64,000 nucleotides of DNA. It comes from Mycolicibacterium goodii. GTDB taxonomy: Bacteria > Actinomycetota > Actinomycetes > Mycobacteriales > Mycobacteriaceae. Shown here piece by piece: positions 1 to 8,818 of this stretch (positions within the stretch are counted from its first letter, which is position 1; every line of letters begins with the position of its first letter). The DNA lies in NCBI RefSeq assembly GCF_001187505.1, contig NZ_CP012150.1:2666001-2730000 (forward strand), read 5' to 3'. A program made the position numbers and the translations under genes. Below the pieces are notes generated by a model. It ran no database searches and was not told where the DNA came from. It saw only the letters and a list, made by a program, of their open reading frames with translations.

Positions 1-158
1 GCGACGTACACCCGCCCGTCCGGACCGGTGCGCAGGCCGTTCGCGCCGAACAGTCGGCTGGGCGCGGTGACCTGCCGCAGATGCCAGCCTTCGGCCACCG
101 ACGGGTTTGCCGCGTACCGGGCACAAGAGGCGTTCCCGAGGGAGATCGGCGAAGTCAC
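1..158 (-). CDS. SMP-30/gluconolactonase-like protein, N-terminal part (cut by window edge)
   Basis: Only the first ~53 codons lie in the window; the gene runs leftwards off the edge. Reading the minus strand from GTG at 158 gives a short polar leader and then a stretch reading NGLRTGPDGRVYVA. That N-G-L-x-x-x-P-D-G-x-x-Y-V signature is typical of SMP-30/gluconolactonase/LRE beta-propellers, which hydrolyse lactones and related esters. A TTG at 176 is an alternative start; no clear ribosome-binding site is seen for either. It is divergent from the catabolic operon starting at 297, and two similar dyads lie between them. A lactonase next to a Baeyer-Villiger-type monooxygenase would make sense for opening the product lactone, but this is inference from a fragment. 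Confidence 0.6.
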   Translation of the reverse strand, partial: MTSPISLGNASCARYAANPSVAEGWHLRQVTAPSRLFGANGLRTGPDGRVYV

Positions 159-183
159 AGTCTCGGACGTTAGCAATTGCTGC

Positions 184-195
184 TAGTCCAGACAA
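184..195. promoter_or_regulatory. Operator-like site 1 (TAGTCCAGACAA)
   Basis: TAGTCCAGACAA at 184-195 differs at two positions from the perfect palindrome TTGTCCGGACAA at 279-290. Both lie in the divergent control region between the lactonase-like gene and the catabolic operon. The outline TnGTCC-nGACAA recalls FadR/GntR-type operators, but the half-site spacing differs by one base from the FadR consensus I remember. No regulator gene is visible nearby inside the window. Confidence 0.4.
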
Positions 196-278
196 TAGAT
201 CGACCTGCATCGAAAACGCCCTTGACGGCCGAATAATGCCTGCGGAATAGTGTTCTTCAATATGAAGAGCACCATTTA

Positions 279-290
279 TTGTCCGGACAA
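279..290. promoter_or_regulatory. Operator-like site 2, perfect 12-bp palindrome TTGTCCGGACAA
   Basis: A perfect self-complementary 12-mer sits 6 nt before the ATG at 297 of the first catabolic gene. A second dyad lies just upstream at 253-267, with arms TCTTCA and TGAAGA around ATA. The position over the start region suggests repression of the operon by a dimeric regulator. The family of regulator is not known. Confidence 0.45.
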
Positions 291-296
291 TTAGCG

Positions 297-1142
297 ATGG
301 ACACCTTCTTGAACCTGGACGGCCGCATCGTGGTGGTGTCGGGCGCCGGTGGCGGCGGCATCGGGACGACCGTCACGCGCATGGCCGCAGAGGCGGGCGC
401 CACGGTGGTGGCGGTCAGCCGCTCGCAGGACAACCTCGACACCCACGTGGGTCCGCTGATCGACAAGGGGCTCTCGGTGGTCACGGTCGCGGCCGACGCG
501 TCGACCGACGACGGCATCGCCACGGTGCTCGACGCGGTACGCCACACCGAGGGCAGGCTCTACGGTCTGGTCAACGTCGCGGGCGGGGCGGCGCCGTCGA
601 CGTGGATGCCCGCGACGCGGGTCACGCGGGCCGACTGGCGGGAGCTGTTCACCGCCAACCTCGAGACGATGTTCTTCATGAGCCAGGCCATCGCGGCCGA
701 GATCGGCGGCAACGGCGGTCCCGGCTCGATCGTGTCGGTGTCCTCGATCAGCGGCATGAACACCGCACCGTTCCACATCGCCTACGGCACCGCGAAGGCC
801 GCGATCGTCGCCACCACGCGCACCATGGCCGTCGAACTCGCCGCGGCGGGCATCCGGGTCAACGCCGTCGCACCCGGTGTCACCGAAACCGCCGCGTCCG
901 CAACATATGTCGACGCCGATCCGGAGCGGGACCGGCGCGCGATCACGATGGGCCGGCGCGGCACGCCCGACGAGCAGGCCGGTGCCATCCTGTTCCTGCT
1001 GTCGGACCTGTCCAACTACATCACGGGCCAGACGCTGCTGGTCGACGGCGGACTCAACCTGCGCTGGACCCATCTCGGCGCCGACAACACGTCGCTGTTC
1101 CTCAAGGACGACAACTTCCGCGCGTCGATAACCCAGCCCTGA
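297..1142 (+). CDS. Short-chain dehydrogenase/reductase (classical SDR)
   Basis: A 281-residue classical SDR, first gene of the catabolic operon; oxidises or reduces an alcohol/ketone with NAD(P). A glycine-rich cofactor motif (SGAGGGGIGT, residues ~14-23) and the catalytic pair Y163/K167 in YGTAK are visible, with a serine in the preceding SVSSISG strand. The C-terminal TGQTLLVDGG is typical of the family. ATG 297 was chosen; a TTG at 279 in the same frame would add six residues but lies inside the palindrome. Neither start has a strong ribosome-binding site. The next gene starts 21 nt downstream with a good one. The substrate is unknown; context suggests an alcohol intermediate of the pathway in this operon. 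Confidence 0.85.
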   Translation: MDTFLNLDGRIVVVSGAGGGGIGTTVTRMAAEAGATVVAVSRSQDNLDTHVGPLIDKGLSVVTVAADASTDDGIATVLDAVRHTEGRLYGLVNVAGGAAPSTWMPATRVTRADWRELFTANLETMFFMSQAIAAEIGGNGGPGSIVSVSSISGMNTAPFHIAYGTAKAAIVATTRTMAVELAAAGIRVNAVAPGVTETAASATYVDADPERDRRAITMGRRGTPDEQAGAILFLLSDLSNYITGQTLLVDGGLNLRWTHLGADNTSLFLKDDNFRASITQP

Positions 1143-1163
1143 GGCGGGCCGAAGGAGTAGGTG

Positions 1164-2531
1164 ATGACCGATACGCAGTCCAGGACCGACGAGGCACTCG
1201 CGACGCCGACGACCATCGGCGTCGAGGCCTACACGTCCGAGGCGTACGCGCGGGCCGAGCGAGACCGATTGTGGCGCAAGGTGTGGCAGCAGGTCGGCCG
1301 CGTCGAGGAGCTGCCCGAGGTGGGCAGCTATCTCACCTACGACATCCTCGACGACTCGATCCTGGTGGTGCGCACGGGGCCGAACGAGTTTGCCGCCCAC
1401 CACAACGTCTGCATGCACCGCGGCAGAAGACTCGTCGACACCCCGGCCGGCGCCAAGAACGCCTGCGCGCGCACCCGCAAATCGTTCATGTGCGGATTCC
1501 ACGGCTGGACCTACGATCTGACCGGCGCCTGCACCCATGTCCGCGAACAGGACGACTGGCAGGGCGCGCTCACCCCGGAGAACACGCACCTGCCGCGCGT
1601 CCACGTCGACACCTGGGGCGGGTGGCTGTTCATCAACATGGACGCCGACCCGGAACCGTTGGCGGACTACCTGTTCCCGGCCGCCAAGATCCTCGACCCG
1701 TTCGGCCTGGAGAACATGCGCTACAAGTGGCGCAAATGGCTGTACTTCGACTGCAACTGGAAGGTCGCGCTGGAGGCGTTCAACGAGACCTACCACGTGT
1801 TCACCACGCATCCGGAGTTCAACAAGTTCGGCGAGTTCAAGGGCTGGGCCAAGGCGCAGGGCAGGCACAGCAACATCGGCTACGACGCGCCGCAGGACAT
1901 GGAGGCCACCAAGTCCAAGATCCGCCTGGGCACCGGTGACGATCCGCGGGTCTCGACCGCCGAGATGCAGATGTACACCTGGGAGCAGACCAACGCAACG
2001 ACCACCGAGACGCTCGTCAACGCCGCCAAGCGCCTGGTCGACGAACTGCCCGAGGGCACCCCGCCGGACAAGGTGCTGGAGCACTGGCTGGCGTCGGCCC
2101 GCCGCGACGACGAGGCGCGCGGCGTCATCTGGCCCACCATCCCGCCCGACATCCTCGGCCAGGCCGGCACGGCATGGCAGATCTTCCCGAACTTCCAGAT
2201 CGGCCAGGGCCTGACCACCGCGCTGTGCTACAGCGCCAAACCGCATCCCAGCTACCACCCCGACAAATGCATCTTCGAGGTCGCCACATTCGAGCTGTTC
2301 CCCGAAGGCCAGGAGCCGCACACGGAGTGGGAGTACACGCCCGCCGACAGCCCCAACTGGCTCTCGGTGCTGCCGCAGGATTTCTCCAACATGGCCGCGG
2401 TGCAGCAGGGCATGAAGTCGATGGGATTCCCAGGCACCAAACCCAACCCGTACCGCGAACGCAGCACGGTCAACCTGCACTACCAACTGTCGAAGTACAT
2501 GGGGACCGGACAACCCCGCGACCTCAAGTGA
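1164..2531 (+). CDS. Rieske non-heme iron oxygenase, alpha subunit
   Basis: A 455-residue aromatic-ring-hydroxylating-type oxygenase large subunit. The Rieske [2Fe-2S] ligands are C83-x-H85 and C110-x2-H113, and the mononuclear iron histidines are H211 and H216 (YHVFTTH). The spacing between the two Rieske halves is 24 residues, longer than the 15-17 usual in naphthalene/biphenyl dioxygenases. GAAGGAG at 1151-1157 sets the ATG at 1164 (GTG at 1161 is also possible). No ferredoxin, reductase or small beta subunit gene is in the operon, so electrons must come from elsewhere. It may hydroxylate a ring or do an O/N-dealkylation or monooxygenation; the substrate cannot be told from sequence. Confidence 0.9.
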   Translation: MTDTQSRTDEALATPTTIGVEAYTSEAYARAERDRLWRKVWQQVGRVEELPEVGSYLTYDILDDSILVVRTGPNEFAAHHNVCMHRGRRLVDTPAGAKNACARTRKSFMCGFHGWTYDLTGACTHVREQDDWQGALTPENTHLPRVHVDTWGGWLFINMDADPEPLADYLFPAAKILDPFGLENMRYKWRKWLYFDCNWKVALEAFNETYHVFTTHPEFNKFGEFKGWAKAQGRHSNIGYDAPQDMEATKSKIRLGTGDDPRVSTAEMQMYTWEQTNATTTETLVNAAKRLVDELPEGTPPDKVLEHWLASARRDDEARGVIWPTIPPDILGQAGTAWQIFPNFQIGQGLTTALCYSAKPHPSYHPDKCIFEVATFELFPEGQEPHTEWEYTPADSPNWLSVLPQDFSNMAAVQQGMKSMGFPGTKPNPYRERSTVNLHYQLSKYMGTGQPRDLK

Positions 2532-2556
2532 TTCGTCGCTCCAGTGAGGAGAAGGC

Positions 2557-3729
2557 ATGAAAGTCAATCTGGGTACGGGAGCACAGAATTCCCGCGACTG
2601 GGAACGGGTGCTGGCCGAGGACTGGAGCCGCACGCCCGCCACACCGGATCACGAGTGTGTGCAGGCCGCGCTGGCGCTCGGTGATCTCGCCGAACCGCTC
2701 GGCTTCGACGGCATCTGGTTCCCCGAACACCACGGCACGCCGTACGGCATGACGCCCAACCCGATCCAGGCGCTGACGTACTTCGCCGGCCGTACCGAGC
2801 GGGTGAGCCTCGGCACGTTCGTGGCGGTGGTGCCGTGGTGGAACCCGATCCGCCTGGCCACCCAGATCGCCTACCTCGACATCGTCTCCAAGGGCCGCTA
2901 CACCACGATCGGCCTGGGCCGTGGGGTCTCCAAGGGCGAGTTCGCGGCCGTCGGCGTGCCGCGTGAGGAGAGCAGGCAGCGGTTCAACGAGACCCTCGAC
3001 ATCCTCAAGCTCGCGTTCTCGGGTGAACGGTTCTCCTACCAGGGGGAGATCTTCGACTTTCCCGAGATGTCGCTGCGCCCCGAACCGTTCAGCACGGATC
3101 TGTACGACCGCATCTACAGTTCGTCGTCGACGGCCGAATCGCTGGAGATCCTGTCGCGGCGCGGCATGGTGCCGCTGTTCGTGGGCAACAAGCCGATCAC
3201 CGACGCAGGTGAAGAGGTCAGGAAGGTCAACACGTTCCGGGCCGAAGAAGGTCTGCCGCCCTGCCAGCCCAAGAACGTGATGTTCATGTACTGCACCCGC
3301 GACATGGACGAGATCGAGCAGACCGAGGAGTGGATCTGGACGGCCAACCGCGACGTCAACGTCCACTACGGTTTTGCCGATGCATCGAACTTCAAGGGCG
3401 TCAAGGGTTATGAGGCCTACGCGGCGCGCGAGGCCAGCGCCACCGCGGTGCTCGCCTCGGAGGTCGGCAACCAGAAGAAGGGCGGCCCACCCGGATACCA
3501 CGCATCGAACCTGCTGATCGGCACCCCGGAAACCGTGTTCGAGAAACTTCGGGCCGCGCAGCGGGCGTGCTCGTTCTCGGAGGTCACCATCGTCCCGCAG
3601 TTCGGCACGATGCCCTACGAGAAGGCCATGGAGAGCGTCAAGCTGTTCGCGGCCGAGGTGCTGCCCGCCGTCCACGAGATGCCCGCCCCACTGCATCCCG
3701 CCGCTCTACCCGAGAGTGTCACCGCATGA
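2557..3729 (+). CDS. LLM-class flavin-dependent oxidoreductase (luciferase-like monooxygenase)
   Basis: A 390-residue bacterial-luciferase-like TIM-barrel protein. Features visible are the N-terminal barrel strands, GFDGIWFPEHHG near residue 50, GTFVAVVPWWNP, and GLGRGVSKGEF near residue 127. It would use reduced FMN (or F420) to oxygenate or oxidise a substrate in the cytosol. A strong ribosome-binding site (GAGGAGAAGG) precedes the ATG, and the stop overlaps the next gene by the ATGA arrangement, so the two flavin enzymes are translationally coupled. LLM oxygenases in terpenoid, alkane-sulfonate and nitrilotriacetate pathways are comparable; which reaction applies here is not known. Confidence 0.85.
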   Translation: MKVNLGTGAQNSRDWERVLAEDWSRTPATPDHECVQAALALGDLAEPLGFDGIWFPEHHGTPYGMTPNPIQALTYFAGRTERVSLGTFVAVVPWWNPIRLATQIAYLDIVSKGRYTTIGLGRGVSKGEFAAVGVPREESRQRFNETLDILKLAFSGERFSYQGEIFDFPEMSLRPEPFSTDLYDRIYSSSSTAESLEILSRRGMVPLFVGNKPITDAGEEVRKVNTFRAEEGLPPCQPKNVMFMYCTRDMDEIEQTEEWIWTANRDVNVHYGFADASNFKGVKGYEAYAAREASATAVLASEVGNQKKGGPPGYHASNLLIGTPETVFEKLRAAQRACSFSEVTIVPQFGTMPYEKAMESVKLFAAEVLPAVHEMPAPLHPAALPESVTA

Positions 3730-5564
3730 CCCATAACACCTGCGGCCCCACCGAGACCCCCACCGACATCGACATCGATGCGCTGCGGGAGAAGTACCGC
3801 GTGGAGCGTGAGAAACGCCTGCGCGCAGAGGGTTCCAAGCAGTACGTGGAGACCAGGGACCGGTTCGCGCAGTTCGGTGAGGTCGATCCGCACACACCCT
3901 ACGTGGAGCGCGACTCGCTCGACATCGACATCGACGTGGCGGTCCTGGGCGGCGGTTTCGCGGGCCTACTGGTCGGCGCGTCTTTGAAGAAGGCCGGTGT
4001 CGAGGATGTCCACATCATCGAGATGGGCGGCGATTTCGGCGGTGTGTGGTACTGGAACCGCTACCCGGGCATCCAGTGTGACAACGAATCCTATTGCTAC
4101 ATACCGCTGCTGGAGGAACTCGGTTTCATGCCGAGCAAGAAGTTCGCCGACGGCGCGGAGATCTTCCAGCACTGCCGCAACATCGGAAAGCACTTCGGGC
4201 TGTACGACGGCGCGATCTTCTCCACACAGGTCAAGGCGCTGCGATGGGAGGAGGACCTCAACCGCTGGCGGATCAGCACCAACCGCGGCGACGACATTCG
4301 CGCCCGGTTCGTGGTGATGGCTTCGGGTTCGTTCAACCGGCCCAAGCTGCCCGGCATCCCCGGCATCACGGAGTTCGCCGGGCACATCTTTCATTCGTCG
4401 CGGTGGGACTACGACTACACCGGCGGTGACGCGAGCGGCAATCTGCACAAACTGCACGACAAGAGGGTCGCGTTGATCGGCACCGGCGCCACCGGCGTCC
4501 AGCTGGTGCCGTATCTGGGCCGGGATGCGCAGCACCTCTACGTCTTCCAACGCACACCGTCCACGGTCGACGAGCGCAACAACACCCCGACCGATCCCGA
4601 GTGGGTCAAGACGCTCGAGCCGGGCTGGCAGAAGGAACGCCAGCGCAACTTCCACGCCTGGACGTTCGAGGGCATGGCGCTGGGTCAACCGGACCTGGTG
4701 TGCGACTTCTGGACCGAGCTGGGCCGCAACACCGCGGCGCGGGTGATGGCGCTGGACGATCCCGCGTCGATGACTCCCGAGCAGTTCATGGCCATCCGGG
4801 AGGAAGAGGACTACAGGGTCATGGAGCGGCTGCGCCGCCGCGTCGCCGACATCGTCGAGGATCCCGAGACCGCCGAGGCGCTCAAGCCGTACTACCGCTT
4901 CCTGTGCAAGCGGCCGTGCTCCAACGACGAGTACCTGTCCACCTTCAACCGGCCCAACGTCACGCTGGTCGACGTGTCGGAAACCAAAGGCGTGGAGCGC
5001 ATCACCGCGGGCGGACTGGTGGCCGACGGCAGGGAGTACGAGGTCGACTGCATCATCTTCGCCAGCGGCTTCGAGATCACCACCGAGATCCGCAGGCGTT
5101 ACTCGATCGACTCGATCACGGGCCGCGACGGGATCTCGCTGTACGACCACTGGGCCGACGGCTACAAGACACTGCACGGCATGACCAGTCGCGGATTCCC
5201 CAACCAGTTCTTCACCGGGTTCACCCAGGTCGGCATCTCGGCCAACATCTCGGCGAACTACGAACTGCAGGGCGAACACATCGCCTATCTGATCGCCGAG
5301 GCGCTCAACCGCGGCATCACGACCGTCGAGCCCAGCGCGGAGGCGCAGGACGCGTGGTGCCGCACCATCAAGGAGACGTTCGTCGACAACTCGGCGTTCG
5401 ACGCCGAATGCACGCCGGGCTACTACAACAACGAGGGCGGCGGTGGCGGCGAGGGCCTGCGCTCACACCTCGGTGAGCCGTACGGTCCCGGCTTCTACGC
5501 ATTCGGGGAGCTGCTCGAACGGTGGCGCGAGAAGGGCGACCTGGACGGGCTGGAGGTCTCGTGA
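3726..5564 (+). CDS. Flavin-containing / Baeyer-Villiger-type monooxygenase
   Basis: A 612-residue FAD/NADPH monooxygenase. The FAD-binding GGGFAG is at residues 75-80 after a ~70-residue N-terminal extension. The Baeyer-Villiger fingerprint FxGxxxHxxxW is exact (F217 to W227, followed by DYDY), and a second Rossmann motif GTGATG lies near 252. Such enzymes insert oxygen next to a ketone, giving an ester or lactone. ATG 3726 overlaps the stop of the LLM gene. The long extension and size resemble steroid, cyclopentadecanone or phenylacetone monooxygenases rather than small FMOs. Combined with SDRs that can make ketones and a lactonase-like neighbour, ring cleavage is the likely role. Confidence 0.9.
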   Translation: MTHNTCGPTETPTDIDIDALREKYRVEREKRLRAEGSKQYVETRDRFAQFGEVDPHTPYVERDSLDIDIDVAVLGGGFAGLLVGASLKKAGVEDVHIIEMGGDFGGVWYWNRYPGIQCDNESYCYIPLLEELGFMPSKKFADGAEIFQHCRNIGKHFGLYDGAIFSTQVKALRWEEDLNRWRISTNRGDDIRARFVVMASGSFNRPKLPGIPGITEFAGHIFHSSRWDYDYTGGDASGNLHKLHDKRVALIGTGATGVQLVPYLGRDAQHLYVFQRTPSTVDERNNTPTDPEWVKTLEPGWQKERQRNFHAWTFEGMALGQPDLVCDFWTELGRNTAARVMALDDPASMTPEQFMAIREEEDYRVMERLRRRVADIVEDPETAEALKPYYRFLCKRPCSNDEYLSTFNRPNVTLVDVSETKGVERITAGGLVADGREYEVDCIIFASGFEITTEIRRRYSIDSITGRDGISLYDHWADGYKTLHGMTSRGFPNQFFTGFTQVGISANISANYELQGEHIAYLIAEALNRGITTVEPSAEAQDAWCRTIKETFVDNSAFDAECTPGYYNNEGGGGGEGLRSHLGEPYGPGFYAFGELLERWREKGDLDGLEVS

Positions 5565-5580
5565 CGGGAACGTTCGGCAC

Positions 5581-6501
5581 GTGAATGAACTTCGATTCGA
5601 CGACCGGGTCGCCGTGGTCACCGGTGCGGGCCGGGGCCTGGGCCGCGAGTACGCGCTGCTGCTGGCGGCGCGGGGCGCCAAGGTGGTGATCAACGACGCC
5701 GGGGTGAGCCTGACGGGCGAAGACCCCGAAACCGGGCCCGCGCACGCCGTGGTCGACGAGATCGTCGCTGCCGGTGGACATGCCGTCGCGTCCACCGATT
5801 CCGTCGCATCCGCGGCGGGTGGGCGGGCCATCGTCGACACCGCGCTCGAGCGCTACGGCCGCATCGACATCCTGATCCACAATGCCGGGAACGTCCGGCG
5901 CGGGTCGCTCAGGCAACTCGACGACGCCGATTTCGACGCGGTCCTCGACGTACACCTGCGCGGTGCGTATCACGTGGTGCGCCCGGCATTTCCGGTGATG
6001 TGCGACGCGGGGTACGGCCGGGTGGTGCTGACGTCGTCGATCGGTGGTGTGTACGGCAACCACGACGTCGCCAACTACGCGGCCGCCAAGGCCGGCATCC
6101 TCGGGCTGTGCAACGTCGTCGCGCTCGAAGGCGCCGCCGACGGCGTCACCTGCAACGCGATCATCCCCGGCGCGGTGACCCGGATGGCCGAAGGACTCGA
6201 CACGTCGGCGTATCCGCCGATGGGTCCGGAGCTGGTGGCCCCCGCGGTCGGCTGGCTGGCGCACGAAACCTGTTCGGTCACCGGGGAATATTTCGTCGCG
6301 ATCGCCGGCCGGATCGCCCGCGCGGTGATCAGCGAGAGCCCGGGCGTGTACCAACCGGCGTGGACTGTCGAGGAGGTGGGTGCGCGCATCGACGAGATCC
6401 GCGACATCTCGGCGCCGGTCACGTTTCCGGTGGTGCCCGACGGGCATACCGAGCACATCCGCTACAGCTTCTCCCGAGCGGCACAAGGGGTCGGATCATG
6501 A
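5581..6501 (+). CDS. SDR of the MFE-2 / 3-hydroxyacyl-CoA dehydrogenase type
   Basis: A 306-residue SDR whose N-terminus ([19 protein letters not shown] with AKVVINDAG following) matches the hydroxyacyl-CoA dehydrogenase domain of peroxisomal MFE-2 and its actinobacterial single-domain relatives. TG-x3-G-x-G is at 14-21, Y166 and K170 are the catalytic pair. These enzymes act on (R)-3-hydroxyacyl-CoA. The start is GTG 5581, 16 nt after the previous stop; the upstream open frame back to 5443 is only the shadow of the monooxygenase gene. Ends in ATGA overlap with the CoA-transferase, which fits a beta-oxidation step after CoA activation. Confidence 0.85.
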   Translation: MNELRFDDRVAVVTGAGRGLGREYALLLAARGAKVVINDAGVSLTGEDPETGPAHAVVDEIVAAGGHAVASTDSVASAAGGRAIVDTALERYGRIDILIHNAGNVRRGSLRQLDDADFDAVLDVHLRGAYHVVRPAFPVMCDAGYGRVVLTSSIGGVYGNHDVANYAAAKAGILGLCNVVALEGAADGVTCNAIIPGAVTRMAEGLDTSAYPPMGPELVAPAVGWLAHETCSVTGEYFVAIAGRIARAVISESPGVYQPAWTVEEVGARIDEIRDISAPVTFPVVPDGHTEHIRYSFSRAAQGVGS

Positions 6502-7649
6502 CCGGCGGTCCGTTGCAGGGGGTACGCGTCATCGACCTGACCGCGATGGTGATGGGCCCGTATTGCACCCAGATCATGGCCGACATGGGCGCCGACGTCA
6601 TCAAAGTGGAACCCCCGCAGGGTGACAACACGCGCTACATCTCGGTCGGCCCGGCCCCGGGCCTCAGCGGCGTGTTCGTCAACGTCAACCGCGGCAAGCG
6701 CAGCATCGTGCTGGATCTGCAAACCGAAACGGGCAAGGCGAACCTGCGTGACCTGATCGCGGGTGCCGATGTGTTCATCCACTCGATGCGCGCCAAGGCC
6801 GTCGCGAAACTCGGGTTCGGCTATGACGATGTCGCCGCGATCAACCCGCGCATCGTCTACACCAACTGCTACGGCTACGGCAGACGCGGCCCCGACGCGG
6901 ACCGCCCCGCCTACGACGACACGATCCAGGCCGAATGCGGCCTGCCCGCGGTGCAGGAGCAGTTGACGGGGGAGGCCGCCTACGTCGGCACGATCATGGC
7001 CGACAAGGTCGCGGGCCTGACCGCGCTGTACGCCACGATGATGGCGCTGTTCCACCGCGAACGCACCGGCGACGGGCAGGAGGTGGAGGTCAGCATGTTC
7101 GAGACCATGGCCTCGTTCATGCTCGTCGAGCACGCCAACGGCGCCATGTTCGACCCGCCGCTGGGACCCGCGGTGTATCCCAGAACCGTTGCGCCCAACC
7201 GCAGGCCGTATGAGACCAAGGACGGGCACATCGCGGCGCTGATCTACAACGACAAGCACTGGAACGCGTTCATCGACGCCGTGCAACCGCCGTGGAACCG
7301 TCCCGAGTACGCCACGCTGGAAGCCAGGGCCCAACAGATCGACACCGTGTACGGACTGGTGGCACGGACGCTGAAGGAACGCACAACGGCCGAATGGCTG
7401 GACCTGTTCGGCGATCTGGAGATCCCGGCCGCACCGATCCACACCCCCGACGCGTTGTTCGACCACCCGCACCTCAACGCCGTCGGGCTGTTCGAGACCG
7501 TCGACACCGCCTACGGACCCGTGCGCTTCCCCGGTGTGCCGACGTGGTTCTCGAAGACACCGGGGCGGGTGGCGGGGTTCGCGCCGGAACTCGGCGCCGA
7601 CACCGACGACGTGCTGGCCGAGGTGCGGCCCCGGAACAAGGCGGGTTGA
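6498..7649 (+). CDS. CaiB/BaiF family (class III) CoA-transferase
   Basis: A 383-residue family III CoA-transferase, which moves CoA from a donor thioester to an organic acid through an aspartyl intermediate. It starts LQGVRVIDLTAMVMGPYCTQIMADMGADVIKVEPP, the usual N-terminal signature, followed by NRGKRSIVLDL. The acidic pair D140/D141 in YDDTIQA sits where the nucleophilic aspartate is expected, judged by eye. The start overlaps the SDR stop by 4 nt. It is the obvious activating enzyme for the carboxylic acid released by the oxygenase part of the operon. Confidence 0.9.
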   Translation: MTGGPLQGVRVIDLTAMVMGPYCTQIMADMGADVIKVEPPQGDNTRYISVGPAPGLSGVFVNVNRGKRSIVLDLQTETGKANLRDLIAGADVFIHSMRAKAVAKLGFGYDDVAAINPRIVYTNCYGYGRRGPDADRPAYDDTIQAECGLPAVQEQLTGEAAYVGTIMADKVAGLTALYATMMALFHRERTGDGQEVEVSMFETMASFMLVEHANGAMFDPPLGPAVYPRTVAPNRRPYETKDGHIAALIYNDKHWNAFIDAVQPPWNRPEYATLEARAQQIDTVYGLVARTLKERTTAEWLDLFGDLEIPAAPIHTPDALFDHPHLNAVGLFETVDTAYGPVRFPGVPTWFSKTPGRVAGFAPELGADTDDVLAEVRPRNKAG

Positions 7650-7660
7650 GAGAGGCGACT

Positions 7661-8818
7661 GTGGAATTCGATCTCGGCGAGGACGCCAACCGGTTGCGCG
7701 GTGAACTGCGCACCCTCATCGACGAGCATGTGCCCGCGGACTTTCTGGGCGCGTTCACCGATGACCCCGCCGATCTGGCGGTGGCCCAGCAGTTCTGCCG
7801 CACCCTGGCCGAACGTCACCTGCTGTGCATGTCATGGCCGCGACAATTCGGCGGATCCGACGCGTCGGTGTGGGAGCAGACCGTGGTGCGCGAGGAGATG
7901 TGGGCGCACCACGAACCCCGCGGCGCGCAGTACATGGGCGTCAACTGGGTGGGCCCGATCATCATGCGCTACGGCACCGAGGAACAACGGCGCAGGCACC
8001 TGCCGCCGATCGCCGACGGCGAAATCATCTGGTGCCAAGGGTTTTCCGAGCCGGAGGCCGGCTCGGACCTGGCGTCGCTGCGCACCTCGGCGCGCCGCGT
8101 CGACGACGGGTGGCGCATCAACGGCCAGAAGATCTGGACGTCCTACGCCACCATGGCGCAGTGGTGTTTCCTGCTGGCCAGAACCTCCAAAGGCGACAAG
8201 AAACAACAGGGCCTGACGATCTTCCTTGTCCCCATGGACGATCCGGCGATCACCGTGCGGCCGATCCGCACCATGATGGGCCCGCATCACCTCAACGAGG
8301 TGTTCTTCGACGAACTCAAGGTCACCGACGCAGATGTGCTGGGCACCGTCGACGAGGGCTGGAAGATCGTGCAGGACGTGGTGTCGTTCGAACGGGTCGG
8401 TATCGCGCGGTACGCGCGGTGTGAGCGCCTGCTGCAGGCCGCGCCGGACGTGCTCGGCGACGCCTGGGACGACCTGCCCGCCGAACTGCGGGGCCGGTGG
8501 GCCCGCATGCTGACGCACTGCCGCCGCGCCCGACTCATGGCCTACCGCGTGGTGGCGATGCAGGCCACCGGACGCGTGGACCCCGGTGACTCGGCGGCCT
8601 ACCGCATCGCGGTGACCCGGCTGGATCAGGAGAGCGCGGAGGTCCTCATGGAGATGGGGGCGGTATTGCCGCGGGGCGGCGATGCGCATACCGAGTACTT
8701 CCGCGCCGAGGTGGAGGACCACTGGCGCTACTCGCAGGCCTCGACGGTGTCATCGGGAAGCATCGAGATGCAACGCATCCTGTTGTCGCGCACGATGTTC
8801 GCCGGAGCTACCCGATGA
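7661..8818 (+). CDS. Acyl-CoA dehydrogenase, alpha-type subunit (pair 1)
   Basis: A 385-residue FAD-dependent acyl-CoA dehydrogenase. Visible are the FAD/substrate motif WCQGFSEPEAGSDLAS near residue 125, the DGWRINGQKIWTSYA strand, and the C-terminal SSGSIEMQR segment. GTG 7661 follows GAGAGAG at 7648-7654. It overlaps the next, shorter dehydrogenase by ATGA. The pairing of a full-length subunit with a divergent partner is the arrangement of heteromeric FadE enzymes in actinobacterial steroid degradation. It would introduce the alpha-beta double bond in the CoA-activated intermediate. Confidence 0.88.
   Translation: MEFDLGEDANRLRGELRTLIDEHVPADFLGAFTDDPADLAVAQQFCRTLAERHLLCMSWPRQFGGSDASVWEQTVVREEMWAHHEPRGAQYMGVNWVGPIIMRYGTEEQRRRHLPPIADGEIIWCQGFSEPEAGSDLASLRTSARRVDDGWRINGQKIWTSYATMAQWCFLLARTSKGDKKQQGLTIFLVPMDDPAITVRPIRTMMGPHHLNEVFFDELKVTDADVLGTVDEGWKIVQDVVSFERVGIARYARCERLLQAAPDVLGDAWDDLPAELRGRWARMLTHCRRARLMAYRVVAMQATGRVDPGDSAAYRIAVTRLDQESAEVLMEMGAVLPRGGDAHTEYFRAEVEDHWRYSQASTVSSGSIEMQRILLSRTMFAGATR

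Noticed and set aside
291..2642. A 783-codon open frame on the minus strand
   Set aside because: It is antisense to the SDR and Rieske genes, which have clear catalytic motifs; the frame is a GC3 shadow without recognisable domains.
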